Assembly (NCBI GenBank): GCA_018262775.1
Contig: JADFDU010000033.1
Coordinates: forward strand, 32,001-96,000
Direction of reading: 5' to 3'
From: Rhodocyclaceae bacterium
GTDB lineage: Bacteria > Pseudomonadota > Gammaproteobacteria > Burkholderiales > Rhodocyclaceae
DNA: 64,000 bases
This document shows, piece after piece, positions 32,319 to 40,390 of this stretch (positions are counted from its first letter, which is position 1; every line of letters begins with the position of its first letter). Below the pieces are notes generated by a model. That model saw only the letters and a program-made list of their open reading frames with translations. It had not been told where the DNA came from and did no database searches. A program made the position numbers and the translations under genes.

Positions 32319-33749
32319 ATGTCCATGAAAACGCCGAAAGTCTGGTGCGAGCTTCTTTTGCCGACGTTCCTGATGTTGATCGCGCCGGCGGCGATGGCCG
32401 CGGAAGGCCCGGTGGTGCTCGGCATCCCGGTCGATTTCATCCTCTTTGCCGCGACGCTGCTCGGCGTGGCGATGTTCCACCACCATGTGCTCAAGGTGGC
32501 GCTCGGCGGCCTGGCTGTGATTTCGCTCTACAAGATCGCCTTCACCGGCTTCAATGCGGGAGAAGGATTCGCCGGCTTCGGCGCCCACATGGCCCACGAA
32601 TGGGTGTTGCTGGTGAATCTCCTCTGCCTGCTGGTCGGCTTTGCCCTGCTGGCGCGCCATTTCGAAGATAGCGGCGCACCCGAGGTGCTGCCGAAACTGC
32701 TGCCGCAAGGCTGGCTGGGGCCCTTCGTCCTGCTCGTCATCATCTGGACCTTGTCCGGCTTCCTCGACAACATCGCCGCAGCCCTGATCGGCGCCACCGT
32801 TGCCGCCAGCGTGTTCAAGCGCAAGGTGCATATCGGTTATCTCGCCGCCATCGTTGCGGCATCGAATGCCGGTGGCGCCGGCAGCGTGGTGGGCGACACC
32901 ACCACCACCATGATGTGGATCGCCGGCGTCAATCCGCTCGACGTGGTCGAAGCCTATATCGGCGCTGCGGTGGCGCTGCTGGTGTTCGGCATTCCGGCGG
33001 CGCTGCAGCAGAACCGCCATTACCCCATCGCCCGCGATTTCCGCGCAGCCCACCATATCGACTGGGTGCGCGTCGGCGTCGTCGGCGCCATCCTGGTTGG
33101 CGCCATCGCTACCAACGTCACCGTCAATCTGAAGTTTCCCGAGGCGGCCGACCACTTCCCCTTCCTCGGCGTGGCGGTGTGGGTAGTGCTGATCGCCGCC
33201 ATCCCGCTGAGAAAGCCGGAGTGGAGCCTGGTGCCGGATGCCTTCAAGGGCTCCATCTTCCTGCTTGCCCTGGTGGTCTGCGCTTCCATGATGCCGGTGG
33301 AGAAACTGCCGCCGGCGTCCTGGCCGTCGGCCCTGAGCCTTGGCTTCATCTCTGCTGTCTTCGACAACATTCCGCTCACTGCGCTGGCGCTCAAGCAGGG
33401 CGGCTACGACTGGGGCTTCCTCGCCTATGCCGTCGGCTTCGGCGGCTCGATGATCTGGTTCGGCTCTTCTGCCGGCGTGGCCGTGGCGAACATCTTTCCG
33501 GAAGCCAGGTCGGTCGCCCAATGGCTGCGCCACGGCTGGTATATCCCCATCGGCTACGTGGCGGGTTTCTTCGCCCTGCTGCTGATTCTTGGCTGGCATC
33601 CGCATGAAAGAAACAAGGTTGAGCTGACGGGCGTGCCGGCGACGCAGGCGTTTGCGTCCGCGTCAGCCACCCCCGCGTCAGTCACTCCCGCACCAGCGAC
33701 CTCCGTACCAGCCGCCGCCACGCCGGGCCCAGGCAGCGCGCACCGCTAA
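32319..33749 (+). CDS. nhaD: Na+/H+ antiporter NhaD, second paralogue
   Basis: 476-residue paralogue of the preceding gene, alike along almost its whole length (GFLDNIAAALIGATVAAS, NAGGAGSVVGDTTTTMMWI, VFDNIPLTALALKQGG all shared). A signal-like N-terminus ends AMAA. The last 40 residues are a Ser/Ala/Pro/Thr-rich tail different from the first copy. The start ATG follows CAGGG; ATG two codons on is an alternative. The pair looks like an old tandem duplication that may differ in pH or ion preference (inference). Confidence 0.9.
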   Translation: MSMKTPKVWCELLLPTFLMLIAPAAMAAEGPVVLGIPVDFILFAATLLGVAMFHHHVLKVALGGLAVISLYKIAFTGFNAGEGFAGFGAHMAHEWVLLVNLLCLLVGFALLARHFEDSGAPEVLPKLLPQGWLGPFVLLVIIWTLSGFLDNIAAALIGATVAASVFKRKVHIGYLAAIVAASNAGGAGSVVGDTTTTMMWIAGVNPLDVVEAYIGAAVALLVFGIPAALQQNRHYPIARDFRAAHHIDWVRVGVVGAILVGAIATNVTVNLKFPEAADHFPFLGVAVWVVLIAAIPLRKPEWSLVPDAFKGSIFLLALVVCASMMPVEKLPPASWPSALSLGFISAVFDNIPLTALALKQGGYDWGFLAYAVGFGGSMIWFGSSAGVAVANIFPEARSVAQWLRHGWYIPIGYVAGFFALLLILGWHPHERNKVELTGVPATQAFASASATPASVTPAPATSVPAAATPGPGSAHR

Positions 33750-33851
33750 AGCGGCGCGCCGCTGCATCGGCTATGCTTCAGGCAAGCGCGGCGCCGCTGC
33801 CGGTCGCCGCTCAACCGCTCCGCCCTGTACCCACCTAGTATCATTACCACC

Positions 33852-35627
33852 ATGAACGAGGGGCTTCGTCTCGTACTGCTTCTGCTGACCGCTGCGGTAC
33901 TGGCGGTGGCGCTGGTGCGCATCCTGCGCCTGCCCTCCATGCTGGCCTATCTGGCCATCGGCATTGCCGTCGGCCCCCATGCCCTGGACTGGATGGAGGA
34001 GAGCGCACAGACCGGGCGCCTGGCCGAGTTCGGTGTGGTCTTCCTGATGTTCTCCATCGGCCTCGAGTTTTCCCTGCCGCGGCTCATCGCCATGCGCTGG
34101 CAGGTGTTCGGCCTTGGCGGCGTGCAGGTCGTGGTGACGATGCTCACGACGATGGTCATCGCCTACTTCGGCGACATCCCCTGGCAGGCCGGGCTGGCGC
34201 TGGGGGCGATTTTCGCCATGTCGTCGACGGCCATCGTCGCGCGCCTGCTCTCCGAAAAGCTGGACCTGCATTCGGCCTCCGGGCGGCGCACCATGAGCGT
34301 GCTGTTGTTCCAGGACCTGGCCGTGGTGCCGCTGCTGATCCTGATCCCCGCGCTTGCGGACACTTCGCGCCTCGCGGCGACGCTGGGTACGGCGCTGGCC
34401 CAGTCCGTGGCCGTCCTGCTGCTGGTGATCGTCGCCGGACGGCCGCTGATCCGCCGCTGGTTCGATTTCGTCGCGCGGCGCAAGTCAGCCGAGCTGTTCA
34501 TGCTCAATGTGCTGTGGCTGACCATGATGCTCGCCTTCATCACCGAGTGGGCCGGCCTGTCACTGTCGCTGGGCGCCTTTCTCGGCGGCATGCTTATCTC
34601 CGAGACGATGTACCGCCACCAGGTGGAGGCCGACATCCGTCCCTTCCGCGACGTGCTGCTCGGTCTGTTCTTCATCACCATCGGCGCCCAGCTCGATCTG
34701 GCCATCGTCTGGCTGCGCATCGAATGGGTGGCGCTGGTGCTGCTCGGTCTGGTCGCGGGCAAGGGCCTGCTCATGCTGCTGGTCAGCCGTCTGGCCGGGG
34801 CGGATACCTCCGTGGCCTTTCGCACGGCGGCGCAACTGGCGCAGGCCGGCGAGTTCGGCTTCGTGCTGCTGACGCTGGCGAGCGAGAGCCGGCTGCTGGC
34901 GCCGGAAGTGGTGCAGCCTTCGCTGGCCGGCATGTTGCTGTCGATGCTGGCGGCGCCCTTCATCATCGAGCGCGCGCGCGCCATCGGCGAGAGGATGTCG
35001 CGCGACGACTGGATGCGCCGTGCGGCCGGATTGCAGGAGATCGCCGCCCGCGCCATGAACATCGAGGGCCACGCCATTGTCTGCGGCTACGGCCGTACCG
35101 GCCAGAGCATCGCCCGCTTCCTGAGCAAGGAAAAAATTCCCTTCATCGCCCTCGACATGGACGCCCACCGCGTGCAGCAGGCGATTACGGCAGGCGAGAA
35201 TGTGGTATTTGGCAATGCCGACCGCCGCGAGGTGCTGCTTGCCGCCGGCCTGGAGCGGGCGCGCATCGTCGTCGTGACTTACCCTGACGTGCCTTCGGTG
35301 TTGAAGGTGCTTGGCATCGTGCGCAGCCATGATGCGGAACTGCCCGTGGTCGTGCGCGCCGCCGACGATGCCAACCTCGAGGAACTCAAGCGGGCCGGGG
35401 CGACCGAGGTCGTGCCGGAAGTTCTCGAGGGCAGCCTGATGCTCGCCGCGCAGACGTTGACGCGGCTCGACGTGCCGCTGCGCCGCGTCTTGCGCGACGT
35501 CGAAGACGCCCGCGAGCAGCGCTATGACCTGCTGCGCGAACGCTATCGCGATGCGGCCGCTACAAACGATGCGGCCGATGCAGGCGAAGGCGCTGCTGCG
35601 CCGACGGCGGAAGAGGCGAAACCATGA
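33852..35627 (+). CDS. CPA2 K+/H+ antiporter with RCK domain (KefB/YbaL-like)
   Basis: 591 residues. A 12-segment exchanger domain (about 1-385; VVFLMFSIGLEFSLPRL, IFAMSSTAIVARLLSEK, LFQDLAVVPLLIL) is followed by a TrkA-N/RCK domain starting GHAIVCGYGRTGQSIARFL (about 410) with GNADRREVLLAAG. This is the Kef/Ybal arrangement in which nucleotide or glutathione adducts gate K+ efflux. No KefF/KefG ancillary gene is adjacent. It overlaps the next antiporter gene by 4 bp (ATGA). Confidence 0.92.
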   Translation: MNEGLRLVLLLLTAAVLAVALVRILRLPSMLAYLAIGIAVGPHALDWMEESAQTGRLAEFGVVFLMFSIGLEFSLPRLIAMRWQVFGLGGVQVVVTMLTTMVIAYFGDIPWQAGLALGAIFAMSSTAIVARLLSEKLDLHSASGRRTMSVLLFQDLAVVPLLILIPALADTSRLAATLGTALAQSVAVLLLVIVAGRPLIRRWFDFVARRKSAELFMLNVLWLTMMLAFITEWAGLSLSLGAFLGGMLISETMYRHQVEADIRPFRDVLLGLFFITIGAQLDLAIVWLRIEWVALVLLGLVAGKGLLMLLVSRLAGADTSVAFRTAAQLAQAGEFGFVLLTLASESRLLAPEVVQPSLAGMLLSMLAAPFIIERARAIGERMSRDDWMRRAAGLQEIAARAMNIEGHAIVCGYGRTGQSIARFLSKEKIPFIALDMDAHRVQQAITAGENVVFGNADRREVLLAAGLERARIVVVTYPDVPSVLKVLGIVRSHDAELPVVVRAADDANLEELKRAGATEVVPEVLEGSLMLAAQTLTRLDVPLRRVLRDVEDAREQRYDLLRERYRDAAATNDAADAGEGAAAPTAEEAKP

Positions 35628-36982
35628 TCCGCTTCGTTCCGGCATTGCTGCTGCTGCCCGCGTGCGCCTACGCCGCCGGCGCCGGTGCAGTTGGCGAGAA
35701 CCTGCTCTGGCTCGCCCTCATCCTCATCTCTGCACGCCTCTTCGCGCCGCTGGCGCAGCGCCTCGGCTTTCCCGCCGTGCTGGGCGAACTGCTGCTGGGC
35801 GTGCTCCTCGGCAACCTGTCCCTGTTCGGCCTGCAATATTTCGAGACGATCGGCAAGGACCCCATCATTGCCTTCCTGGCCGAACTGGGTGTCATCGTGC
35901 TGCTGTTGCAGATCGGCCTGGAGACGCGGCTGGACGATCTCGTGCGCGTCGGCGGACGCGCCACGGCGGTGGCAGCCATCGGCATCGCCGCGCCGTTTGC
36001 CCTCGGCGCCTACGTCGTCGGGCCGCTGCTGTTGCCGGACGAAAGCGTGAACGCCTACCTGTTCCTCGGCGCCACGCTGGCGGCCACCTCGGTGGGCATC
36101 ACCGGCCGTGTCTTCCGCGATTTTGGCCGTCTCGACATGGCCGAAGCGCGCATCGTGCTCGGCGCGGCGGTGATCGACGACGTGCTCGGCCTGGTGATCC
36201 TCGCCGTGGTCTCCGGCCTGGTGCAGGCCGGCAGCGTGAGTCCGGCCGAGATTGCCTGGATCATCGCCAAGGCAGGGCTGTTCCTCGGCGGATCGATCTG
36301 GATCGGGCGCCTCATCGCGCCGCATTCCAGCCGCTGGCTGGCGCGTCTTGATGCCGGTCCCAGCATGCTCTTCGCCCAGGTGCTGGCGACCGGCTTGTTC
36401 CTCGCCTGGCTGGCGCATGTGCTCGGATTGGCGCCCATCATCGGCGCCTTCGCCGCCGGCCTGCTGTTCGAGCCGCTCAACCTCAGGCATTTCGATACGC
36501 CGCGCATCGTCCAGGATGCGGCGCCGCTCCTGCCTGGCGGTGCGCGCGGCAGGGACCTGCGCACGCTGATGGAAAAGCATACCCACCATCAGCACGAATC
36601 CATGATCGAGCCGATCGGTTATTTCTTCGTGCCGGTGTTCTTCGTGCTGACCGGCATGCAGGTCGACCTGCGATCCCTCGCCGATCCGGGCCTCGTCGCC
36701 ATCGCCCTCGGCGTCACCGCGGCGGCGGTCGCCGGCAAGCTGGCGGCCGGCTTCGCCGCCGGGCGCGGCAACAACCCCTGGATCATCGGCTGGGGCATGG
36801 TGCCGCGCGGCGAAGTCGGGCTGATTTTTGCCGTCGCCGGCCACCAGCTCGGCGTGCTCGGCGAGTCCATGTTCTCCATCATCGTCATCATGGTCATCCT
36901 CACTACCCTGATGACGCCGCCCGTGCTGACTGTGCTGCTGCGTCGGCGCGACGGGCAGAACGCCGCCGATGTGCGCGGATGA
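35624..36982 (+). CDS. CPA2 cation:proton antiporter without RCK domain
   Basis: 452-residue exchanger with an N-terminal cleavable or anchor segment, then about 12 membrane segments. Core blocks are LGVIVLLLQIGLETRLDDLVRVG, GATLAATSVGITGRVFRDFG and GAAVIDDVLGLVILAVV, where the IDD pair is the usual acidic site. A cytoplasmic loop HTHHQHESM (about 318-326) is His-rich, unusual, and may bind metal. It is translationally coupled to the RCK-bearing antiporter, so the two may form a hetero-oligomer (inference). Confidence 0.9.
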   Translation: MIRFVPALLLLPACAYAAGAGAVGENLLWLALILISARLFAPLAQRLGFPAVLGELLLGVLLGNLSLFGLQYFETIGKDPIIAFLAELGVIVLLLQIGLETRLDDLVRVGGRATAVAAIGIAAPFALGAYVVGPLLLPDESVNAYLFLGATLAATSVGITGRVFRDFGRLDMAEARIVLGAAVIDDVLGLVILAVVSGLVQAGSVSPAEIAWIIAKAGLFLGGSIWIGRLIAPHSSRWLARLDAGPSMLFAQVLATGLFLAWLAHVLGLAPIIGAFAAGLLFEPLNLRHFDTPRIVQDAAPLLPGGARGRDLRTLMEKHTHHQHESMIEPIGYFFVPVFFVLTGMQVDLRSLADPGLVAIALGVTAAAVAGKLAAGFAAGRGNNPWIIGWGMVPRGEVGLIFAVAGHQLGVLGESMFSIIVIMVILTTLMTPPVLTVLLRRRDGQNAADVRG

Positions 36983-37122
36983 GCGGTGCTCGCCACCGAC
37001 CGCCGCCGGCCACCTCGGCGCCTGTCTGCAGGAGTACGAGCGCAATTACATCAGCCGGAAAAAAGTGTGAAAGAAGATGAAGAAGCCGGGCATCGCAGGG
37101 TAAGCGGGATGAAAAAAAGATC

Positions 37123-37166
37123 TTGCCTTGGGGACTATATTTCCATTATTATCGAAATATGGAAAT
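37123..37166 (+). promoter_or_regulatory. arsR promoter and ArsR-type operator
   Basis: A -35-like TTGCCT (37123-37128) and -10 TATTAT (37147-37152) are 18 bp apart. The perfect 8-bp inverted repeat ATTTCCAT (37139-37146) / ATGGAAAT (37159-37166) flanks the -10, as expected for an ArsR/SmtB operator. The right arm includes the ATG, and the predicted start of transcription coincides with it. Confidence 0.55.
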
Positions 37167-37491
37167 GAAGCAGACGCTTGCATGCCTCACCGCGCTGGCC
37201 CAGGAAACCCGGCTGGCTGTGTTTCGTTTGCTCGTCGAGGCAGGGCGCGATGGGCTGTGTGCGGGAGACATCGGCGCCCGGCTCAATGTGCCTGCCGCTA
37301 CGCTGTCCTTCCATTTGGCCCAGTTGGCCAACGCCGGCCTGCTAAGCGCGCGCCAGCAGAGCCGCTTCATCTTCTATTCCGCCGATTTCGAAGCCATGAA
37401 CGGCCTCGTCGGCTTCCTTACCGAGAACTGCTGCGGCGGAAAGCCCTGCCCGCCGTCAATGCCCAAGCGCAAGAAGGCCCTTTCCATCTGA
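37159..37491 (+). CDS. arsR: ArsR family metalloregulator
   Basis: 110-residue winged-helix repressor beginning MEMKQTLACLTALAQETRL. The DNA-recognition helix is in VPAATLSFHLAQLANAGLL. There is no ELCVCD box in helix alpha3; instead a C-terminal NCCGGKPCPP supplies Cys pairs, typical of ArsR proteins that sense As(III) at the C-terminus. It heads the arsR-(arsC remnant)-acr3-GDCCVxC-permease cluster. The start codon sits within the operator and 6 nt after the -10, so the message may be leaderless. Confidence 0.88.
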   Translation: MEMKQTLACLTALAQETRLAVFRLLVEAGRDGLCAGDIGARLNVPAATLSFHLAQLANAGLLSARQQSRFIFYSADFEAMNGLVGFLTENCCGGKPCPPSMPKRKKALSI

Positions 37492-37498
37492 TGCGATC

Positions 37499-37597
37499 AT
37501 GACGCAACGCATTTTCGACATCCTTGTGCCATATGCCGGCAATGCCGCCCGCAGCTTCCTCGGCGAGGGGTGCGCGCGCAGTGCGAGGCCACGATGA
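37499..37597 (+). pseudogene. Decayed arsenate reductase (arsC) fragment
   Basis: A 32-codon frame reads RIFDILVPYAGNAARSFLG, which aligns with the N-terminal P-loop of low-molecular-weight-phosphatase-type ArsC (FDILFLCTGNSARSIL) with the catalytic Cys replaced by Tyr and the rest of the gene lost. It lies between arsR and acr3, the normal place for arsC, and its TGA overlaps the acr3 ATG as ATGA. It may persist because it couples acr3 translation. An intact arsC is at 57 kb. The match is short, so confidence is moderate. Confidence 0.5.
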
Positions 37598-38649
37598 AAG
37601 TGAAAGCCGCAGCGGGCGCGCCGATGAACCTGTTCGAGCGCTGGCTGACGCTGTGGGTGTTCCTCTGCATCGTCATCGGCATTGCGCTCGGCCAGTTCAT
37701 GCCGGCGCCGTTCCAGGCATTGGGGCGCATGGAAGTGGCGCGGGTCAATCTGCCTGTCGGTCTGCTCATCTGGGTGATGATCATCCCGATGCTGGTGAAG
37801 GTGGATTTCGGCGCGCTGCAGCAGGTGCGCGCGCACCTGCGCGGCATGGGTGTGACGCTGTTCGTGAACTGGCTGGTAAAACCCTTCTCGATGGCCTTCC
37901 TCGGCTGGCTGTTCATCCGCCACCTCTTTGCGCCCTGGCTGCCGGCGGAGCAGATCGATGCCTACATCGCCGGCCTCATCCTCCTCGCCGCCGCGCCGTG
38001 CACGGCGATGGTCTTCGTCTGGAGCCGCCTCTCCGATGGCGACCCGCTGTTCACGCTGTCGCAGGTGGCGGTCAACGACACCATCATGATCTTCGCCTTC
38101 GCCCCCATCGTCGGCCTGCTGCTCGGCATCTCGGCGATCAGCGTGCCGTGGGACACGCTGGTGACCTCGGTGGTGCTCTACATCGTCATGCCGCTGGCGC
38201 TGGCGCAGATCTGGCGCAAGGCCCTGCTGCGCAAAAGTCAGTCTGCGTACGACGGCGCCATGGCGAAGAGCGGGCCCTGGTCGATCGCCGCGCTGCTCGC
38301 CACGCTGGTGCTGCTGTTCGCCTTCCAGGGCAAGGCCATCCTCGCGCAGCCCCTCATCATCGCGCTGCTGGCGGTGCCGATTCTCATCCAGGTCTTCTTC
38401 AACTCGGCACTGGCCTACTGGCTCAACCGTGCCGTGGGGGAGAAGCACAACATCGCCTGCCCCTCGGCGCTGATCGGCGCCAGCAACTTCTTCGAACTGG
38501 CGGTGGCGGCGGCGATATCCCTGTTCGGCTTCGAGTCGGGCGCGGCGCTGGCGACCGTGGTCGGCGTGCTGATCGAGGTGCCGGCGATGCTCCTTGTCGT
38601 GAAGGTGGTGAATGCCAGCAAGGGCTGGTACGAGGCGGGCCATGCCTGA
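37594..38649 (+). CDS. acr3: Arsenite efflux transporter, ACR3 family
   Basis: 351-residue ten-segment membrane protein that exports As(III). The ACR3 signature AAPCTAMVFVWSRLSDGDP (about 135-153) holds the essential Cys. Start ATG 37594 follows GAGG at 6 nt and overlaps the arsC remnant; ATG 37624 is an alternative. Repeat A copy 6 is read in frame as KSQSAYDGA in a cytoplasmic loop between segments, where homologues vary. The gene overlaps the next by 8 bp. Confidence 0.93.
   Translation: MKVKAAAGAPMNLFERWLTLWVFLCIVIGIALGQFMPAPFQALGRMEVARVNLPVGLLIWVMIIPMLVKVDFGALQQVRAHLRGMGVTLFVNWLVKPFSMAFLGWLFIRHLFAPWLPAEQIDAYIAGLILLAAAPCTAMVFVWSRLSDGDPLFTLSQVAVNDTIMIFAFAPIVGLLLGISAISVPWDTLVTSVVLYIVMPLALAQIWRKALLRKSQSAYDGAMAKSGPWSIAALLATLVLLFAFQGKAILAQPLIIALLAVPILIQVFFNSALAYWLNRAVGEKHNIACPSALIGASNFFELAVAAAISLFGFESGAALATVVGVLIEVPAMLLVVKVVNASKGWYEAGHA
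38233..38257 (+). repeat. 25-bp dispersed repeat A, copy 6
   Basis: AAAAGTCAG, core TCTGCGTACG, then ACGGCG; the most divergent core, lacking CCG. Inside acr3, in frame, in a loop region. Confidence 0.8.
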
Positions 38650-38860
38650 GCCCATTCTCGAATCCACGCTCACCTGTCCGCAGTGCGGGCACGTCAAGAC
38701 CGAACGCATGCCGACGGACGCCTGTCAGTGGTTCTACGAATGCGAGGACTGCCACGTCGTGCTCAAGCCCAAGCCGGGCGACTGCTGCGTCTTCTGCTCC
38801 TACGGCACGGTGCCATGCCCGCCGATCCAGGAGCACGGACGTGGCGACTGCTGCACCTGA
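38642..38860 (+). CDS. GDCCVxC-domain small cysteine-rich protein
   Basis: 72 residues with ten cysteines: CPQC, CEDC, GDCCVFCSYG, a lone PCPP and a terminal GDCC. The central motif is that of the GDCCVxC (seleno)protein family, found near arsenic and mercury genes; here every position is Cys and no in-frame TGA is used. It overlaps the acr3 stop, so it is co-translated. A thiol metal-binding or redox role is likely, function unproven. Confidence 0.8.
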   Translation: MPEPILESTLTCPQCGHVKTERMPTDACQWFYECEDCHVVLKPKPGDCCVFCSYGTVPCPPIQEHGRGDCCT

Positions 38861-38871
38861 GGCGTAAGATT

Positions 38872-38884
38872 TGCAATGATTGCA
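38872..38884. promoter_or_regulatory. Small palindrome before the permease gene
   Basis: TGCAA-TGA-TTGCA lies between the GDCCVxC stop and the permease ATG. It could be an operator half-site pair or a weak hairpin; evidence is positional only. Confidence 0.25.
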
Positions 38885-38896
38885 CAGGGATAACCC

Positions 38897-39967
38897 ATGA
38901 CGTCCACCACGATCGCCCCCAACCCCGCCCCCAATCCCGCCTTCGCCAGCCGTGCCGCCTGGGCCTGGACGCTGGCTTTCCTCGCCGCCTGGATCGCCCT
39001 CTACGCCAGCCTCACCCCGATCGCCGACGCGCTGCTCTCGCTGCTGCCGCTGGAGCGCGGCACGCATCTGGCCGAGGCCGTGCATTTCTTCATTTACGAC
39101 ACACCGAAGGTGCTGCTGCTGCTGACGCTGATCGTCTTCGTCATGGGCGTGGTGCAGACTTTTTTCTCGCCCGAACGAACCCGCGCCTTGCTCGCCGGCA
39201 AGCGCGAAGGCGTCGGCAATGTCATGTCGGCGTCGCTGGGTATCGTCACGCCGTTCTGTTCCTGCTCGGCGGTGCCGCTGTTCATGGGCTTCGTGATGGC
39301 GGGTGTGCCGCTGGGCGTAACCTTCTCCTTCCTCATCTCGGCGCCGATGATCAATGAAATCGCGCTCGGCCTGCTCTTCGCGCTGTTCGGCTGGAAGGTG
39401 GCCGTGCTGTATCTGATCCTCGGGCTCTTCGTGGCGATCCTCGCCGGCTGGGTGATCGGCCGGCTGAAGCTGGAGCATCTGCTGGAGGACTGGGTGCGCG
39501 AAATGGCCCAGTCGGCCAATGCCAAGGAGACGGAAGTGCCGCAAGGCATGGGCTGGCCCGAACGCTTTGCCGCCGGTCGGCACCACGTCAGGGAGATCGT
39601 CGGCAAGGTCTGGCCCTACATCCTCGGCGGCATCGCCCTGGGCGCTGTCATCCACGGCTACGTGCCGGAAGATTTCATGGCCGCGATCATGGGCCGCGAT
39701 GCCTGGTGGTCGGTGCCGGCGGCGGTGCTGATCGGCGTACCGATGTACACCAACGCCGCTGGCATCATCCCGGTGGTGGAGGCGCTGCTGGCCAAGGGTG
39801 CGGCGCTGGGCACGGTGCTGGCGTTCATGATGAGCGTCATCGCGTTGTCGCTGCCGGAGATGATCATCCTGCGCAAGGTACTCAAGGTGAAGCTGATCGC
39901 CATCTTCGTCGGCGTGGTCGCCAGCGGCATCCTGCTCGTCGGCTTCGTCTTCAATGCCGTGCTATAG
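38897..39967 (+). CDS. Permease, ArsP/DUF318 (YraQ) family
   Basis: 356-residue membrane protein with about eight segments in two repeats. TPFCSCSAVPLFMGFVMAGVP (about 115-135) is the family signature with the Cys pair; the second repeat has GVPMYTNAAGIIPVVEALLAKG. ArsP members export trivalent organoarsenicals such as methylarsenite. Its place after arsR-acr3 and just before a small thioredoxin supports metalloid efflux. Homologues with unknown roles are also common, so the substrate is inferred. Confidence 0.85.
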   Translation: MTSTTIAPNPAPNPAFASRAAWAWTLAFLAAWIALYASLTPIADALLSLLPLERGTHLAEAVHFFIYDTPKVLLLLTLIVFVMGVVQTFFSPERTRALLAGKREGVGNVMSASLGIVTPFCSCSAVPLFMGFVMAGVPLGVTFSFLISAPMINEIALGLLFALFGWKVAVLYLILGLFVAILAGWVIGRLKLEHLLEDWVREMAQSANAKETEVPQGMGWPERFAAGRHHVREIVGKVWPYILGGIALGAVIHGYVPEDFMAAIMGRDAWWSVPAAVLIGVPMYTNAAGIIPVVEALLAKGAALGTVLAFMMSVIALSLPEMIILRKVLKVKLIAIFVGVVASGILLVGFVFNAVL

Positions 39968-40042
39968 GGAAGGACCCCTCATGAGCGACGCCGAACCGCG
40001 TCCTTCCAGCGCGTCCCTGACCCATTACAGAAAGAAGCCATC

Positions 40043-40273
40043 ATGAAGATCATCAAGGTGCTCGGCACCGGCTGCGCCAACTGCAAGAACACGCTCAAGT
40101 TGATCGAGGAGGTGGCGAAGGCCAGGGGCGTCGAGATACAACTCGAGAAGGTCGAGGACCTGAAGCAGATCATGACCAGTGGCGTGATGTCCACGCCGGG
40201 CGTCGTCATCGACGACAAGGTGGTGCATGCCGGTGGCGTGCCGAGCCGCGAGAAAGTCGAGGGCTGGTTCTGA
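40043..40273 (+). CDS. Small thioredoxin-like (MTH895-type) protein
   Basis: 76-residue redox protein with the CxxC motif GTGCANCKN (residues 8-16) and the cis-Pro segment MSTPGVVIDD. Such minimal thioredoxins accompany ArsP/YraQ permeases and arsenic genes, where they may reduce substrate or permease cysteines. It lies 75 bp after the permease and before the cbpA promoter. Confidence 0.88.
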   Translation: MKIIKVLGTGCANCKNTLKLIEEVAKARGVEIQLEKVEDLKQIMTSGVMSTPGVVIDDKVVHAGGVPSREKVEGWF

Positions 40274-40299
40274 CGGTCGCGCACGCGGTGAGGGGGCAA

Positions 40300-40327
40300 T
40301 TGACGCCGGATGACTCACACGTAATAT
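40300..40327 (+). promoter_or_regulatory. Promoter of cbpA
   Basis: -35 TTGACG (40300-40305) and -10 TAATAT (40322-40327), spacing 16 bp. Transcription from about 40334 would leave a leader of roughly 55 nt with AGGAG before the GTG start. Confidence 0.55.
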
Positions 40328-40390
40328 GCTGCCATTGTGCCGGATCAGGCAGCTAGCCCGGTCAGGCACACAACCTAGGAGTCCGATCAA

